From: a bacterium
GTDB taxonomy: Bacteria; UBA9089; CG2-30-40-21; SBAY01
DNA length: 25,869 nt
Assembly (NCBI GenBank): GCA_040757115.1
Contig: JBFLYA010000032.1
Coordinates: 1 to 25,869, forward strand
Reading direction: 5' to 3'
How positions within the stretch are numbered: position 1 is the first letter of the stretch; each line of letters opens with the position of its first letter. The translations under genes and the position numbers were made by a program. Positions 6,097 to 15,052 of this stretch are shown piece after piece. The notes under the pieces were generated by a model that saw only the letters and a list, made by a program, of their open reading frames with translations, had not been told where the DNA came from and did not search any database.

Positions 6097-8436
6097 ATGA
6101 AAAAAATTATTGAATCTTGGGCTAATTTTGTAGTTAAACATCGTATATTCGTAATTTTAGGTACTATAATTTTAGTAGGCACCTTATTTCTACCTATGAA
6201 AGGACTTTTTTTTAATAATTCCGATGAACTATGGTTTGTGACTAATGATCCGGATCTGGTTAATTATAGAGTGTTCAAAGAACGTTTTGGTGCAGATGAT
6301 TATATTGTAGTTGGCTTAGAAGGCAAAAAGCAGGATAAAAATATATTTAATGCAGAAACATTAAAGGTTATTTCTGAAATCAGTACTTTTCTGGAAGATC
6401 ATAAAGATATTGATAAGGTAGTGTCAATTAGTAACTATCAGTATATTCATGCAGATGAAGATGTCTTGCAGGTGGACAGAATTGTGCCGGAAGAATTAGA
6501 AGATTTATCTTCATTTCAAATAGAGGAAATGTTGCAAATTATGCAAAAAGAAACCATAATTCATGATAGGATCATTGCTAAAGATTTTCGTCATACTTTG
6601 ATTTTAGGTCGGTTAGTTAAAATAAGCGAAGATAATAGCAATTATGTACGACTGGTACATGATCTAAAAAAATTTATTGCAGATCAAAAATACCAACAAA
6701 AAGGCTGGATTTTTCACTATTTCGGAAATCCAGCTGTTTCAGAAGCTCTTTTTACCCTAAGCATGCATGACTCTAATAAAATTCATCCTTTAATGTTTTT
6801 AATGCTGATCATTTTACTCTTGCTTTTTTTCCGAACCATAACCGGACTTTTCATGCCCTTAATCGTAGTTGCTGGTGCGATTATTACTACTTTTGGCATA
6901 TTAGGCCTTTCAGGCTGGGGGTTAAATCCTCTAACCATATCCTTGAATTTACTAATTATAGCAGTGGGTATTGGTGATGCGATTCATATTATTACAAAGT
7001 TTTATAAATTTCGTGCTCAGGGATTAGAATCAAAGGCAGCAGCAGTAGAATCGCTTAAACATTTATTTATACCCTGTTTTTATACCTCGTTAACCACGGT
7101 TTTTGGTTTTATGGCTATTAGTGTCAGCAGTCATATAGCAGCTATCAGAGAATTTGGGATACTGGCAATGATAGGTATTACTATGGCCTTTATTTTATCT
7201 GTGACAATAATGCCAGCACTTTTAAGTTTAATACCTGGAAAGGATACAGGAGCACTCAGAATAGTGGAAAATAGTATTGTTACCCGTTTAACTGCTAAGT
7301 TACTTGCTTTCAATGTTAAAAACCATAAAAGTATTATAGTAGTAGCTTTAATATTTATTCTGGCTTCTCTGTTAATGACGACTACTATTTCATTAGATAC
7401 AGGTATAGAGAGTTACTTTAAACCACAGGATAAAATTCGGATGGACTTGGATTATGCTGATAAAATCTATAAAGCCGGTAGTAGGTTAGAGATTATGTTG
7501 GACAGTGGCAAGGGAAATGGCTTAAAAGATCCTGACTATTTAAACCATGCCTTAGAGTTTCAAAATTATCTGGAACAAAAAATCCACATGGGTAAAGTCA
7601 ATTCCTATCTTAATTATCTTTGTAAGATGAATCAGACTATGCATAATAATGATCCTGCCTACTATAAAATTCCCTTAAGCTCAGAATTAATTGCGCAGTA
7701 TTTGTTGCTCTATACCAGTTCCGGGCCAAATGAAGATTTATCTGATTTAAAAACTTTTGATAATCGATATATGCGGATTTCCGTCAACATGAAAATGCTG
7801 ACTTCATTTAAGACAAATAAGGAAATTAAAGCAATCCGAGATATATTGCAAAAGGATTTCAAAAATTTAAATGGAGTTGTCACCGGAACAACTGTTTTAG
7901 ATAGTGGTCGGGATAAATATGTTCTAACCGGCTTACTGAAATCATTCTCTTTAGCTGTAATTTTAATTACTCTCTGTTTCTTAGTGATTTTCCGTTCAAT
8001 TAAATACGGAATATTAGTTCTGTTGCCCAGTTTATTTCCTATTGTTTTTGCTGGAGGGATTATGGGAATCAGTGGAATAAATTTAGATCTACCCAATATG
8101 ATTATTGCTGCTATTATTTTTGGAATCACAGTGGATGATTCCATTCATTTTATGACACATTATCTTAACTCTCGACGTCAGGGAGATAGTATAGAAGTGG
8201 CCATTCAGGCATCTATCCGGGAATCAGGACAAGCTATAATTTTTACATCCCTGATTTTATTCTTAAGCTTTAGTATTTTAGCGCTATCTGCTTTTGTGCC
8301 TAATGTTCATATGGGAGTATTCTCCGCCCTGATAGTTTTAGTGGCTTTGTTTGCTACCCTGATATTATTACCGGCAATTCTATTAGGTATAGGTAAAAGG
8401 GCTCAACGTGGATGCGTGGGGGTAGATGTTGAATAA
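6097..8436 (+). CDS. RND/MMPL-family transporter
   Basis: A 779-residue inner-membrane protein of the RND superfamily, MMPL/HpnN-like branch, expected to move lipophilic molecules using the proton gradient. It shows the duplicated RND layout. TM1 is at about 16-33, a periplasmic loop covers about 38-228, and a membrane block covers about 230-380 with GIGDAIHI (Asp294). A second half repeats this: one TM at about 412-430, a loop, and a membrane block from about 612 to 768 with GITVDDSIHF (Asp680-Asp681). The paired GI..D.IH motifs mark the proton-relay helices. AAGGAG lies shortly before the ATG. It is first in an operon with the LolA-like and DUF1302 genes, a set known for envelope lipid or small-molecule export. 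The cargo is unknown; the product of the adjacent biosynthetic cluster is a possibility only. Confidence 0.92.
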   Translation: MKKIIESWANFVVKHRIFVILGTIILVGTLFLPMKGLFFNNSDELWFVTNDPDLVNYRVFKERFGADDYIVVGLEGKKQDKNIFNAETLKVISEISTFLEDHKDIDKVVSISNYQYIHADEDVLQVDRIVPEELEDLSSFQIEEMLQIMQKETIIHDRIIAKDFRHTLILGRLVKISEDNSNYVRLVHDLKKFIADQKYQQKGWIFHYFGNPAVSEALFTLSMHDSNKIHPLMFLMLIILLLLFFRTITGLFMPLIVVAGAIITTFGILGLSGWGLNPLTISLNLLIIAVGIGDAIHIITKFYKFRAQGLESKAAAVESLKHLFIPCFYTSLTTVFGFMAISVSSHIAAIREFGILAMIGITMAFILSVTIMPALLSLIPGKDTGALRIVENSIVTRLTAKLLAFNVKNHKSIIVVALIFILASLLMTTTISLDTGIESYFKPQDKIRMDLDYADKIYKAGSRLEIMLDSGKGNGLKDPDYLNHALEFQNYLEQKIHMGKVNSYLNYLCKMNQTMHNNDPAYYKIPLSSELIAQYLLLYTSSGPNEDLSDLKTFDNRYMRISVNMKMLTSFKTNKEIKAIRDILQKDFKNLNGVVTGTTVLDSGRDKYVLTGLLKSFSLAVILITLCFLVIFRSIKYGILVLLPSLFPIVFAGGIMGISGINLDLPNMIIAAIIFGITVDDSIHFMTHYLNSRRQGDSIEVAIQASIRESGQAIIFTSLILFLSFSILALSAFVPNVHMGVFSALIVLVALFATLILLPAILLGIGKRAQRGCVGVDVE

Positions 8437-8577
8437 CTGTCATTCTGAGCAGATATCGGTAAAATACTCAGGTCTCCCAAGTGAGTCATTGTGTCATGTA
8501 TTTGTATAAACCGGAGACATAGGTAACACTTTATAATTAGCTTTGACAATATGAAGTCGGTATAAGGGAGTTTAAAA

Positions 8578-9432
8578 ATGTACAAATTATATCATCGTAG
8601 ACAGCTATTTATATTTACTATAATTTTAGTTTTTATTTTTATATGCCCAGGAATAATGGCTGTCAGTCAGGATAGCGATGATGACATAGATGCTGATTAT
8701 ATAATGTATAAAATGGATAATCTTGAAGATGGTGATACTGCTATTATGGATTTAACTATGGTGCTGATCAATAGGGCAGGTAATAAAAAAATTAGAAAAT
8801 TAAAAGCTTTTAGAAAAGACTATGGAAAAGATTCAAAATCTTTAGCCTTTTTTCTCACACCAGCAGATGTTAAAAACACAGCGTTTTTAGGATTTAATTG
8901 GGATGATCTGAAAAAAGAAGATGATATCTGGATATACTTGCCAGCTTTACATAAAGCTAAGCGGATTGCTTCCAGTAATAAGAAAGATGCCTATATGGGA
9001 AGTGATTTTAGCTATGCAGATATAAATGGTTTAGACATCAGAAATTGGCAACATAGTATAAAAGAAAGCACAGATGAAGTGGATGGTTATGCCTGCTGGG
9101 TTATTGAATCAGTACCTAAAGATAATATAAAAGAAAAAGTGATAAATGAGACAGGGTATATTAAAACTCTGACATGGGTAAGAAAAGACAACTTTATTAT
9201 GGTACAAAGAAAGATATGGGTTAAGCAAGGTAATAGGGTTAAATATCTCAAAGCTTCAGATATAGAAAAAATACAGGATATATGGACAACTAAAAAAATG
9301 AAAATGATTACCACCAAAAATAACCGCAAAGAACATGAATCAATCTTTATCATAGACAAGATTTCCTACAATCAGGAAATGAATGATAATATTTTTACCT
9401 TACAGCATATGGAAAGAGGTTTAAATGAATAA
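8578..9432 (+). CDS. Outer-membrane lipoprotein-sorting-type (LolA-like) periplasmic protein
   Basis: A 284-residue exported protein. The N-terminus is a signal peptide: basic start MYKLYHRRQ, hydrophobic core about 10-26, likely cleavage near Ala28. There is no lipobox Cys. The mature part matches the LolA-like family that accompanies MMPL transporters, most clearly IWIYLPALHKAKRIASS (117-133), followed by MGSDFSYADI. These proteins form a half-barrel that can hold a lipid-like ligand in the periplasm, so a role as a shuttle between the RND pump and the outer-membrane barrel is reasonable. AAGGGAG precedes the ATG. Its last 8 bases overlap the next gene, showing translational coupling. Confidence 0.88.
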   Translation: MYKLYHRRQLFIFTIILVFIFICPGIMAVSQDSDDDIDADYIMYKMDNLEDGDTAIMDLTMVLINRAGNKKIRKLKAFRKDYGKDSKSLAFFLTPADVKNTAFLGFNWDDLKKEDDIWIYLPALHKAKRIASSNKKDAYMGSDFSYADINGLDIRNWQHSIKESTDEVDGYACWVIESVPKDNIKEKVINETGYIKTLTWVRKDNFIMVQRKIWVKQGNRVKYLKASDIEKIQDIWTTKKMKMITTKNNRKEHESIFIIDKISYNQEMNDNIFTLQHMERGLNE

Positions 9433-10780
9433 AAATTACGTGCCCCTCATTTTTGGCTGGGTGGGTATGTTGATAAGTACTATAGTTTTTGCTCAAGATA
9501 GTAATGATTTTTTCTCTGATTTTTTGCAAGAAGATACTTATTTTTTTAATTCGTCAGGGGGGGTTGCCTTAAGTGGTTTTTATAAGCAGGAAATCGCTTA
9601 TAGTTATAATTCTTCAGACTCAAACTTTAATTTTGTGCGACAACAGCCTGAAATATCTAAAATTAAATCAATCTTAGATATTACTTTGGATGCTAAAATC
9701 TTAAATCAGATTAAATTAAAATTAAATGGAAGATTTTTTTATGATAGCTATTATCTGCTCAAAGGCCGAGAAAAATTTTCCAGCCAATTATTAGAAGCAC
9801 ATGAAAGAGAAATAGATGTTGGGGAAAGTTTTATAGAAGCAAGTATCACAGATTATATGTGGTTAAAATCCGGTCGTCAGATAATTGCCTGGGGAGAATC
9901 TGATATCTATCAGAATACCAATGTTATTAATCCCCAGGACAATCGGGAATTAGGTCAGGAGGATATAACAGACAGATATATTCCTGCTTTGGCTACTAAA
10001 CTTACTTATCTGGCAAACACTGGGGAAATAAATCTGGCAGTTATTCATGAAGTAAGAGCCAACAAATATGGTGCCAGCGGGTCAGACTATGATCCCTATA
10101 TCAGACTTAGAAGTGAAGAAGATATAATTATCAGAGAAAAACTTCCCCCAAGTACTCTGGATAACACTCAGTGGGGATTTCGGTTACGAAAAGCTTTGCA
10201 TAGCGGAGATGTTAGCTTAATTTACGCTGATGTATTTGACAAAAATCCATACTTATATTTTGATGATGAAAATGTTACCCTCAATCTCAATCGTATTCAG
10301 GTATATGGAATAGCCGGTAATTATGTGTTAGGGCAGTGGTTATATAAATTTGATATTGCCAGAAAAATTAAAAGTATATTAATGCATAAAGACATGACTG
10401 AATTTAGCCATAAGAATATAATCCAGGGCATGATAGGCATTGATTTTACTGGAATAACCGATTTAAGATTAACTTTAGAAATTAACCACACCCTAATTGA
10501 AGCATATAAAAAAAATTTACAAGATGATGAATTATCAAGAGAATGGTTGATTACAGCTACATATAATATGTTTAATAATTGTTTACATCACAATTTATTT
10601 TGGACACACTTATCTAACAATAATGGTGATATTTTTGAATTGGAAACAGTATATGCTTATTCGGATGATATTCAAATTTCTATAGGAACCATATTTTATA
10701 TGGCCTCTGATAAAAAAGGGTTCATTTATCCATACAGAAACAATAATCGGATTTTTGCTGGGGTTAAATATAGTTTTTGA
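9425..10780 (+). CDS. DUF1302-type outer-membrane beta-barrel protein
   Basis: A 451-residue outer-membrane protein. It has a signal peptide (about 1-23, ending VFA-Q) and long runs of alternating polar and aromatic residues typical of barrel strands. The C-terminus is KYSF, the final aromatic required by the BAM system. The family mark is SGRQIIAWGESD (149-160) followed by NVINPQDNRELG (166-177), as in DUF1302 proteins coded next to RND/MMPL and LolA-like genes. It starts inside the end of the LolA-like gene (ATG 9425, 8-base overlap). It probably forms the outer-membrane end of the export route. Its ligand is unknown. Confidence 0.88.
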   Translation: MNKNYVPLIFGWVGMLISTIVFAQDSNDFFSDFLQEDTYFFNSSGGVALSGFYKQEIAYSYNSSDSNFNFVRQQPEISKIKSILDITLDAKILNQIKLKLNGRFFYDSYYLLKGREKFSSQLLEAHEREIDVGESFIEASITDYMWLKSGRQIIAWGESDIYQNTNVINPQDNRELGQEDITDRYIPALATKLTYLANTGEINLAVIHEVRANKYGASGSDYDPYIRLRSEEDIIIREKLPPSTLDNTQWGFRLRKALHSGDVSLIYADVFDKNPYLYFDDENVTLNLNRIQVYGIAGNYVLGQWLYKFDIARKIKSILMHKDMTEFSHKNIIQGMIGIDFTGITDLRLTLEINHTLIEAYKKNLQDDELSREWLITATYNMFNNCLHHNLFWTHLSNNNGDIFELETVYAYSDDIQISIGTIFYMASDKKGFIYPYRNNNRIFAGVKYSF

Positions 10781-10957
10781 TGATTTAAGTGACATATTAA
10801 CAAATCAGGAGCTGTATTGTGTGAACTATCATATCTTTTATTTTTAGACTCCAACGGTCACAATAGGTATAATTAGGAAAGAAAGTTTGGCTCTACGCGG
10901 ATTCTCAGATGGGACAGATTCTGGTTCATCAATTCTTTTAATTCAGAAAGAAGGTAA

Positions 10958-10982
10958 AAGAAATGACATATTTGCAAAAGGA
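10958..10982 (+). repeat. 25-bp repeat over a start codon (copy 1)
   Basis: Copy 1 of a 25-base sequence that recurs at 12422-12446 with 24 of 25 matches. It contains an ATG and encodes MTxLQK in both places. Here it overlaps the first possible start of the cupin gene. Confidence 0.85.
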
Positions 10983-11346
10983 GGAAAATCTAAATATGGA
11001 TGAAAATTTAGAAACTCTAAGTTCAAATTGGATAAGAGGTAAGAATAAATTAATAGGTGAAAAAGCTGTTATTGATACAGTAAGCGGGAACAATATGAGT
11101 GTTGCAAGGTATACGATGCATGAAAAAATGAATGTGGCAAAACATTCTCATGGATATGAGCAGATTGTTTATGTTTTAAAAGGAAAGATGATTTTGACTA
11201 TTGAAGATAAAGATTTCACAATGAAAAGTGGAGATATTCAAGTTATTTTAAGTGAACAAGAACATTCTGCCAGTATAGTTGATGTGCCATATCAATGTAT
11301 CGAGTTTTATAGTCCTAAAAGAAATGATATGCAATTGAATAAATAA
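10963..11346 (+). CDS. Small single-domain cupin with a BacB-like metal site
   Basis: A 127-residue (or 116-residue) cupin. Metal-ligand positions are His61 and His63 in KHSHGYEQ, Gln67 in place of the usual Glu, and His101 in QEHSAS. A three-His-plus-Gln pattern with this spacing recalls BacB/AerE, the cupins that isomerise the dihydro-hydroxyphenylpyruvate formed from prephenate in the bacilysin and aeruginosin pathways. BacB is a bicupin of about twice this length, so this may act as a dimer or do something else. There are two possible starts: ATG 10963, or ATG 10996 with a perfect AGGAGG at 10979-10984. The second has the better ribosome-binding site, and the first lies in a duplicated 25-bp sequence. 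It is the first gene of the biosynthetic cluster, 32 bases before the PP-loop gene. Confidence 0.82.
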   Translation: MTYLQKEENLNMDENLETLSSNWIRGKNKLIGEKAVIDTVSGNNMSVARYTMHEKMNVAKHSHGYEQIVYVLKGKMILTIEDKDFTMKSGDIQVILSEQEHSASIVDVPYQCIEFYSPKRNDMQLNK

Positions 11347-11378
11347 TTTATAACAATAAAAAACTAAGGAGTATATTT

Positions 11379-12353
11379 ATGTTTAAAGAAGGATATGAAA
11401 AATTTAAAGAAAGTGTTATTGAACTAGATATTATACCAAAGGAAACTAAAAAAATAATTATAGGGATGTCTGGTGGAAAAGATACAGTAGTTATGACTCA
11501 TTTTTTATTGGAATACAAAAAACATGAACGCCCAGACATTGAATTAGAGATGTGGACTGCTCCAGTTCCACACTGGGAACAAATGCCAGAAAAGTTATTT
11601 AATACATCACTTGATGAAAATCAAAAAGCATTACTTATTAAGCAGAAAAAAGTGATGGATGATTTTAAAGCATACTGGGCTAATTTACTTGAATGCAAAA
11701 TCATTCCTGTGCAACAAGAACTTTATGAAGATCGCATTTTTAATATGGATTGGGGATGTATGATGTGTTTTAGTACAAAAATGAAAGCATTCCATAAATA
11801 TCTATTAGAGCAACTGTATGAAGATAATACCCTCTTCGCATTTGGGTGGACCAAATGGGATGCTCATTATACCTTACTTTCACATATGATGAAATCTGAT
11901 GGTTCAAAGTGGTTTGATGTAAAAAAGAATCAGATTCAAAAGTATAAATCTGATTGTGTGTTTTTAGCTTCATTTTCTGCATATCCTCGTGTAAATATAG
12001 GTATTCCAGGGAAAAAGATATTTAGAATTAATCCAATTATAGAATTTGATGATGGAGAGACATTTGTGATATCAAGAGAGTTTAAAATTCCAATTGTTAT
12101 TGATATTTGCAAAGAATTGTATGGTGAAATGTTTGATCAGGATAGAAGATATTTATCAAAGTATCTGGAAATATATTCTAGAAATCAATCTCGATTAAAA
12201 CTTTCTAATGATTCATTGTTATACAGTTATAGAAATTTAGTAAAGTTTTTAAGAGATACAGAAATACTTCCACCTCTTGAAGAAATTGAAGGGATAATGT
12301 ATAACGCGTACAATTCTAATTTTGATGAAGTATTTGAGTTGCTAAAAAAATAA
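11379..12353 (+). CDS. TtcA-like PP-loop ATPase (adenine nucleotide alpha-hydrolase)
   Basis: A 324-residue ATP-pyrophosphatase. The PP-loop is SGGKDT (31-36) after strand KKIIIGM. A CxxC (Cys127, Cys130 in WGCMMCF) and a further Cys193 are placed much as the three cluster-binding cysteines of TtcA, and GWTKWDAHYTLLSHMM (156-171) occupies the place of the TtcA GHHxDD stretch. TtcA-type enzymes activate a substrate carbonyl as an adenylate and replace oxygen with sulfur. Relatives in natural-product clusters can make thioamides or form amide bonds. In this context a tailoring role in the cluster, possibly thiolation, is inferred; tRNA modification is the alternative. A strong AAGGAG precedes the ATG. 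No damage is seen. Confidence 0.8.
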   Translation: MFKEGYEKFKESVIELDIIPKETKKIIIGMSGGKDTVVMTHFLLEYKKHERPDIELEMWTAPVPHWEQMPEKLFNTSLDENQKALLIKQKKVMDDFKAYWANLLECKIIPVQQELYEDRIFNMDWGCMMCFSTKMKAFHKYLLEQLYEDNTLFAFGWTKWDAHYTLLSHMMKSDGSKWFDVKKNQIQKYKSDCVFLASFSAYPRVNIGIPGKKIFRINPIIEFDDGETFVISREFKIPIVIDICKELYGEMFDQDRRYLSKYLEIYSRNQSRLKLSNDSLLYSYRNLVKFLRDTEILPPLEEIEGIMYNAYNSNFDEVFELLKK

Positions 12354-12421
12354 AATTTATAGTCAGAAAAATGAGAATACTTTTATAATATTTAATATCT
12401 TCGAATTATCGTTAAGGAGAT

Positions 12422-12446
12422 AAGAAATGACATGTTTGCAAAAGGA
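12422..12446 (+). repeat. 25-bp repeat over a start codon (copy 2)
   Basis: Second copy of the repeat at 10958-10982. Here it spans the start of the radical SAM gene; the single mismatch changes Tyr to Cys in MTxLQK. Confidence 0.85.
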
Positions 12447-13938
12447 TGTTCTTTTAATTGGTGATACCTTTGTTGCCAATTTGCTAGCTAAAAAAAATCA
12501 AGATAATGGTATTGAACACATGGATAATACGACAAAACAATTCTTACCAAGTGCAGCATTTGAAGATTCGTTTTTTAACGCTTTAAGGGAAGACTTTCAA
12601 CAAATCACTCTATCTGATACCATAGAAGATTTGTTAAATAACTCAATTAATCCAGCAGGACTACATCTTTCATCAATTCTTGAGAAGGAAGGCTTTTCAT
12701 ATGATGTAATTAATTGTTCATTAAAACATCATGAAAAATTAGTTAGCTTTTTAAAAAGTACAAAATATAGAGTAATTGGAATATCAACTACATTCACATT
12801 AGATAGAGCATATATTCTTAATTTAATAGATTTGATAAAGAGAAATGCACCTACATCTAAAATAATAGTTGGGGGCATATTTATTGTTAAATTATTTAAA
12901 CTGCAAAAAAAAGAAATATTGCAAAAAGAGTTATCGTTATTAAATGCTGACTACTTTGTATTTAACGAGATAGGAGAGCAATCATTAATCGATATTCTAA
13001 ATTATGAGCAATACTCTAAACCTGATATTCAGAAGGTATTAAACATTGCATATAAAACTGAAAGTGGTTTTATAATTAATTCATATAAAACAAATGATAT
13101 TGATACCTCTATTAGCAACTGGATATTATCAAATAACACAAACTATGCTTTTTTACGCACATCGATATCTTGTTTGTTTAAGTGCAAGTTTTGTGATTTC
13201 CCTCTTATAGCAGATAAGTATAAATCAAAATCAATTGAGGTTATACAACAAGAGTTTAAAAATATTGAAAAGGCTGGTATTAAATACATTCATTTTTTAG
13301 ACGACACCTTTAATATACCAAAGCAACATTTTTATACCATATTAAATGAGCTTGCTATCAAAGGTTATAATTTTGAATGGGTTGCCTATATTAGATGTCA
13401 GCATCTTGATAATGAGACAGTTAGCTTAATGAAAGAAACTGGATGTATTGGCGTTTTTTTAGGGCTTGAGTCAGGTAATAATGATGTGTTAAAAAACATG
13501 AATAAAGGTGCAACTGTAGAAAAATATCTTGATGGGATTTCATTTTTACATAAGTATGAAATTCCGACTTACGGTGCTTTTATTATCGGATTTCCTGGAG
13601 AAACTAATAAAAGTATTGAGGATACAATTAGGTTCATAAAACAAGCTAGGTTACAATATTATCGATTATTTTTGTGGTTTTATGATCTTCGATGTCCAAT
13701 AGCACATGAAGCTGTAAAATATTCACTTGAAGGTTCAGGATATAAGTGGAAACATTCAACAATGACATCAGATGAGGCTGTAGAAAAATGTAAATTTATA
13801 TGGAAAGAAGTAAATAATTCTATCCATTGTACAATTCCCTTTGATTACACCTTTTATTTAAATAGAAATGTCAACACTAAAGATATCTTCAATGAGTGCT
13901 TAAGGCGTTTTAATGAACGGAATGCAAGCCAATTCTAA
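12427..13938 (+). CDS. Radical SAM enzyme with degenerate B12-binding-type N-terminal domain
   Basis: A 503-residue protein. Residues about 75-155 follow the cobalamin-binding Rossmann pattern (NPAGLHLSSILEKEGF, VIGISTTF, IIVGG) but lack the DxHxxG motif that supplies the cobalt-binding His. The radical SAM domain starts near 240 with Cys249, Cys253 and Cys256 (CLFKCKFC), followed by the HFLDDTF, GVFLGLESG and IIGFPGET elements typical of the Elp3/MiaB/NifB fold. Such enzymes methylate unreactive carbons or rearrange rings in antibiotic and hopanoid pathways. Without the His, base-off B12 binding or another cofactor is possible. AAGGAG precedes the ATG. The first residues (MTCLQK) come from a sequence also found at the cupin start. 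A 73-base spacer separates it from the PP-loop gene. Confidence 0.85.
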   Translation: MTCLQKDVLLIGDTFVANLLAKKNQDNGIEHMDNTTKQFLPSAAFEDSFFNALREDFQQITLSDTIEDLLNNSINPAGLHLSSILEKEGFSYDVINCSLKHHEKLVSFLKSTKYRVIGISTTFTLDRAYILNLIDLIKRNAPTSKIIVGGIFIVKLFKLQKKEILQKELSLLNADYFVFNEIGEQSLIDILNYEQYSKPDIQKVLNIAYKTESGFIINSYKTNDIDTSISNWILSNNTNYAFLRTSISCLFKCKFCDFPLIADKYKSKSIEVIQQEFKNIEKAGIKYIHFLDDTFNIPKQHFYTILNELAIKGYNFEWVAYIRCQHLDNETVSLMKETGCIGVFLGLESGNNDVLKNMNKGATVEKYLDGISFLHKYEIPTYGAFIIGFPGETNKSIEDTIRFIKQARLQYYRLFLWFYDLRCPIAHEAVKYSLEGSGYKWKHSTMTSDEAVEKCKFIWKEVNNSIHCTIPFDYTFYLNRNVNTKDIFNECLRRFNERNASQF

Positions 13939-14197
13939 AGGGTACGACATCTCGGGGCATCCATATAAAATATCTTTCGATGTTACGTCTAATTTCGACA
14001 AACGAAAGATATTAAAAAAATGTAACTGTTCAGGTAGTATGGGAAAGTACATAACTATAATGTAACCTAAAGGTTAAGTGTTTACTTACTCTTAACAATG
14101 GTCCAAAAATTGACTAAAAATAGTTAAAAAACCGATGGATTTAACCTTCATGAAACACAAGATGTAGTGGAATTAGCATAATTAATCCATCTATACA
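13939..14197. other. 259-base spacer within the cluster, with a hairpin and no gene
   Basis: This is the longest undisturbed gap in the first half of the cluster. AATATCTTTCG (13969-13979) and CGAAAGATATT (14003-14013) form a perfect 11-bp stem with a 23-base loop. TAACCT-AA-AGGTTA near 14063-14076 is a second small palindrome. No T-run follows, so a Rho-independent terminator is not supported. A promoter for the methyltransferase set may lie here, but no clear boxes are visible. Confidence 0.5.
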
Positions 14198-15034
14198 GTG
14201 GCTGAACGGTTACAAAAAATGATGGAAGTTAAAAGAGAATTAAAAAATAATTTTGATGTTAAGGGCGGCTTTGATGAATTATCTGAATTCTACGATTCAG
14301 ATGAATTGCGCTTCTTTTTAGACAGCTCCAAACTAATGGTTAAGGAACTTGACCTGACGGGTGTTAAAAATATTTTAGATGTAGCAACAGGTACAGGTCA
14401 TACTGCCATTGAAATGGCAAAAATTATACCCTACGGTAGTATAACTGGAATTGATATTTCTCGTTCTATGCTTGAAAAAGCAGAATTTAAAAGGGGCAAT
14501 TTATCTAATGTTGAGTTTAAGCAGCATGATATGACGTTTTTAGAATTGCTATATGGTAAATATGATCTTATTACTTGTTCGTTTGGGACATACTTTGCTA
14601 AGGACATGGTTCAATTCTTCAAAAGTGTATTCGATAAATTAACTGAAGATGGGAAAATTGTATTACTTAACTTTGCAGAGGAATCATTTATGCCATACGG
14701 TATGTTGTTTGTTAAAGATTTAGGGAAAATGGGTTTTTTCAAAGAATTTCCACCGTCATTTTCTATTCAAAATCGTAGATGTTTAGATAGTTTGAATATG
14801 GCGAAATTCGAAAATGTCAAAATAATAGAAAAACAATTGCAATATACAATAAAAAATCCGGCAGAATGGTGGAAAATTATATGGGGTACAGCATGCAGGA
14901 GTTTTTTAGCAGATTTATCACTTCAAGATATAGAAGTCTTTAAAGATTATCATCTAAAAAAAATAAAAACAATGATTGATGAAGGTATAAATACATATAA
15001 GGTCAATATATTAATTATAATTGGAACCAAATAG
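14198..15034 (+). CDS. Class I SAM-dependent methyltransferase
   Basis: A 278-residue Rossmann-fold methyltransferase of the UbiE/Methyltransf_11 kind. Motif I is ILDVATGTGHT (59-69), the post-I acidic residue is Asp86 in GIDIS, and motif II/III includes YDLITCSFGTYFAKDM and LTEDGKIVLLNF. It transfers a methyl group from S-adenosylmethionine to O, N or C of a small molecule; the acceptor is not readable. The annotated start is a GTG (14198) without a clear ribosome-binding site; ATG at 14219 or 14222 would lose only 7-8 residues and keep all motifs, so the start is uncertain. It lies 18 bases before the KAS III-like gene and is co-directional with the cluster. The sequence is intact. Confidence 0.88.
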   Translation: MAERLQKMMEVKRELKNNFDVKGGFDELSEFYDSDELRFFLDSSKLMVKELDLTGVKNILDVATGTGHTAIEMAKIIPYGSITGIDISRSMLEKAEFKRGNLSNVEFKQHDMTFLELLYGKYDLITCSFGTYFAKDMVQFFKSVFDKLTEDGKIVLLNFAEESFMPYGMLFVKDLGKMGFFKEFPPSFSIQNRRCLDSLNMAKFENVKIIEKQLQYTIKNPAEWWKIIWGTACRSFLADLSLQDIEVFKDYHLKKIKTMIDEGINTYKVNILIIIGTK

Positions 15035-15052
15035 GAAGTATAGGAAGATAAA

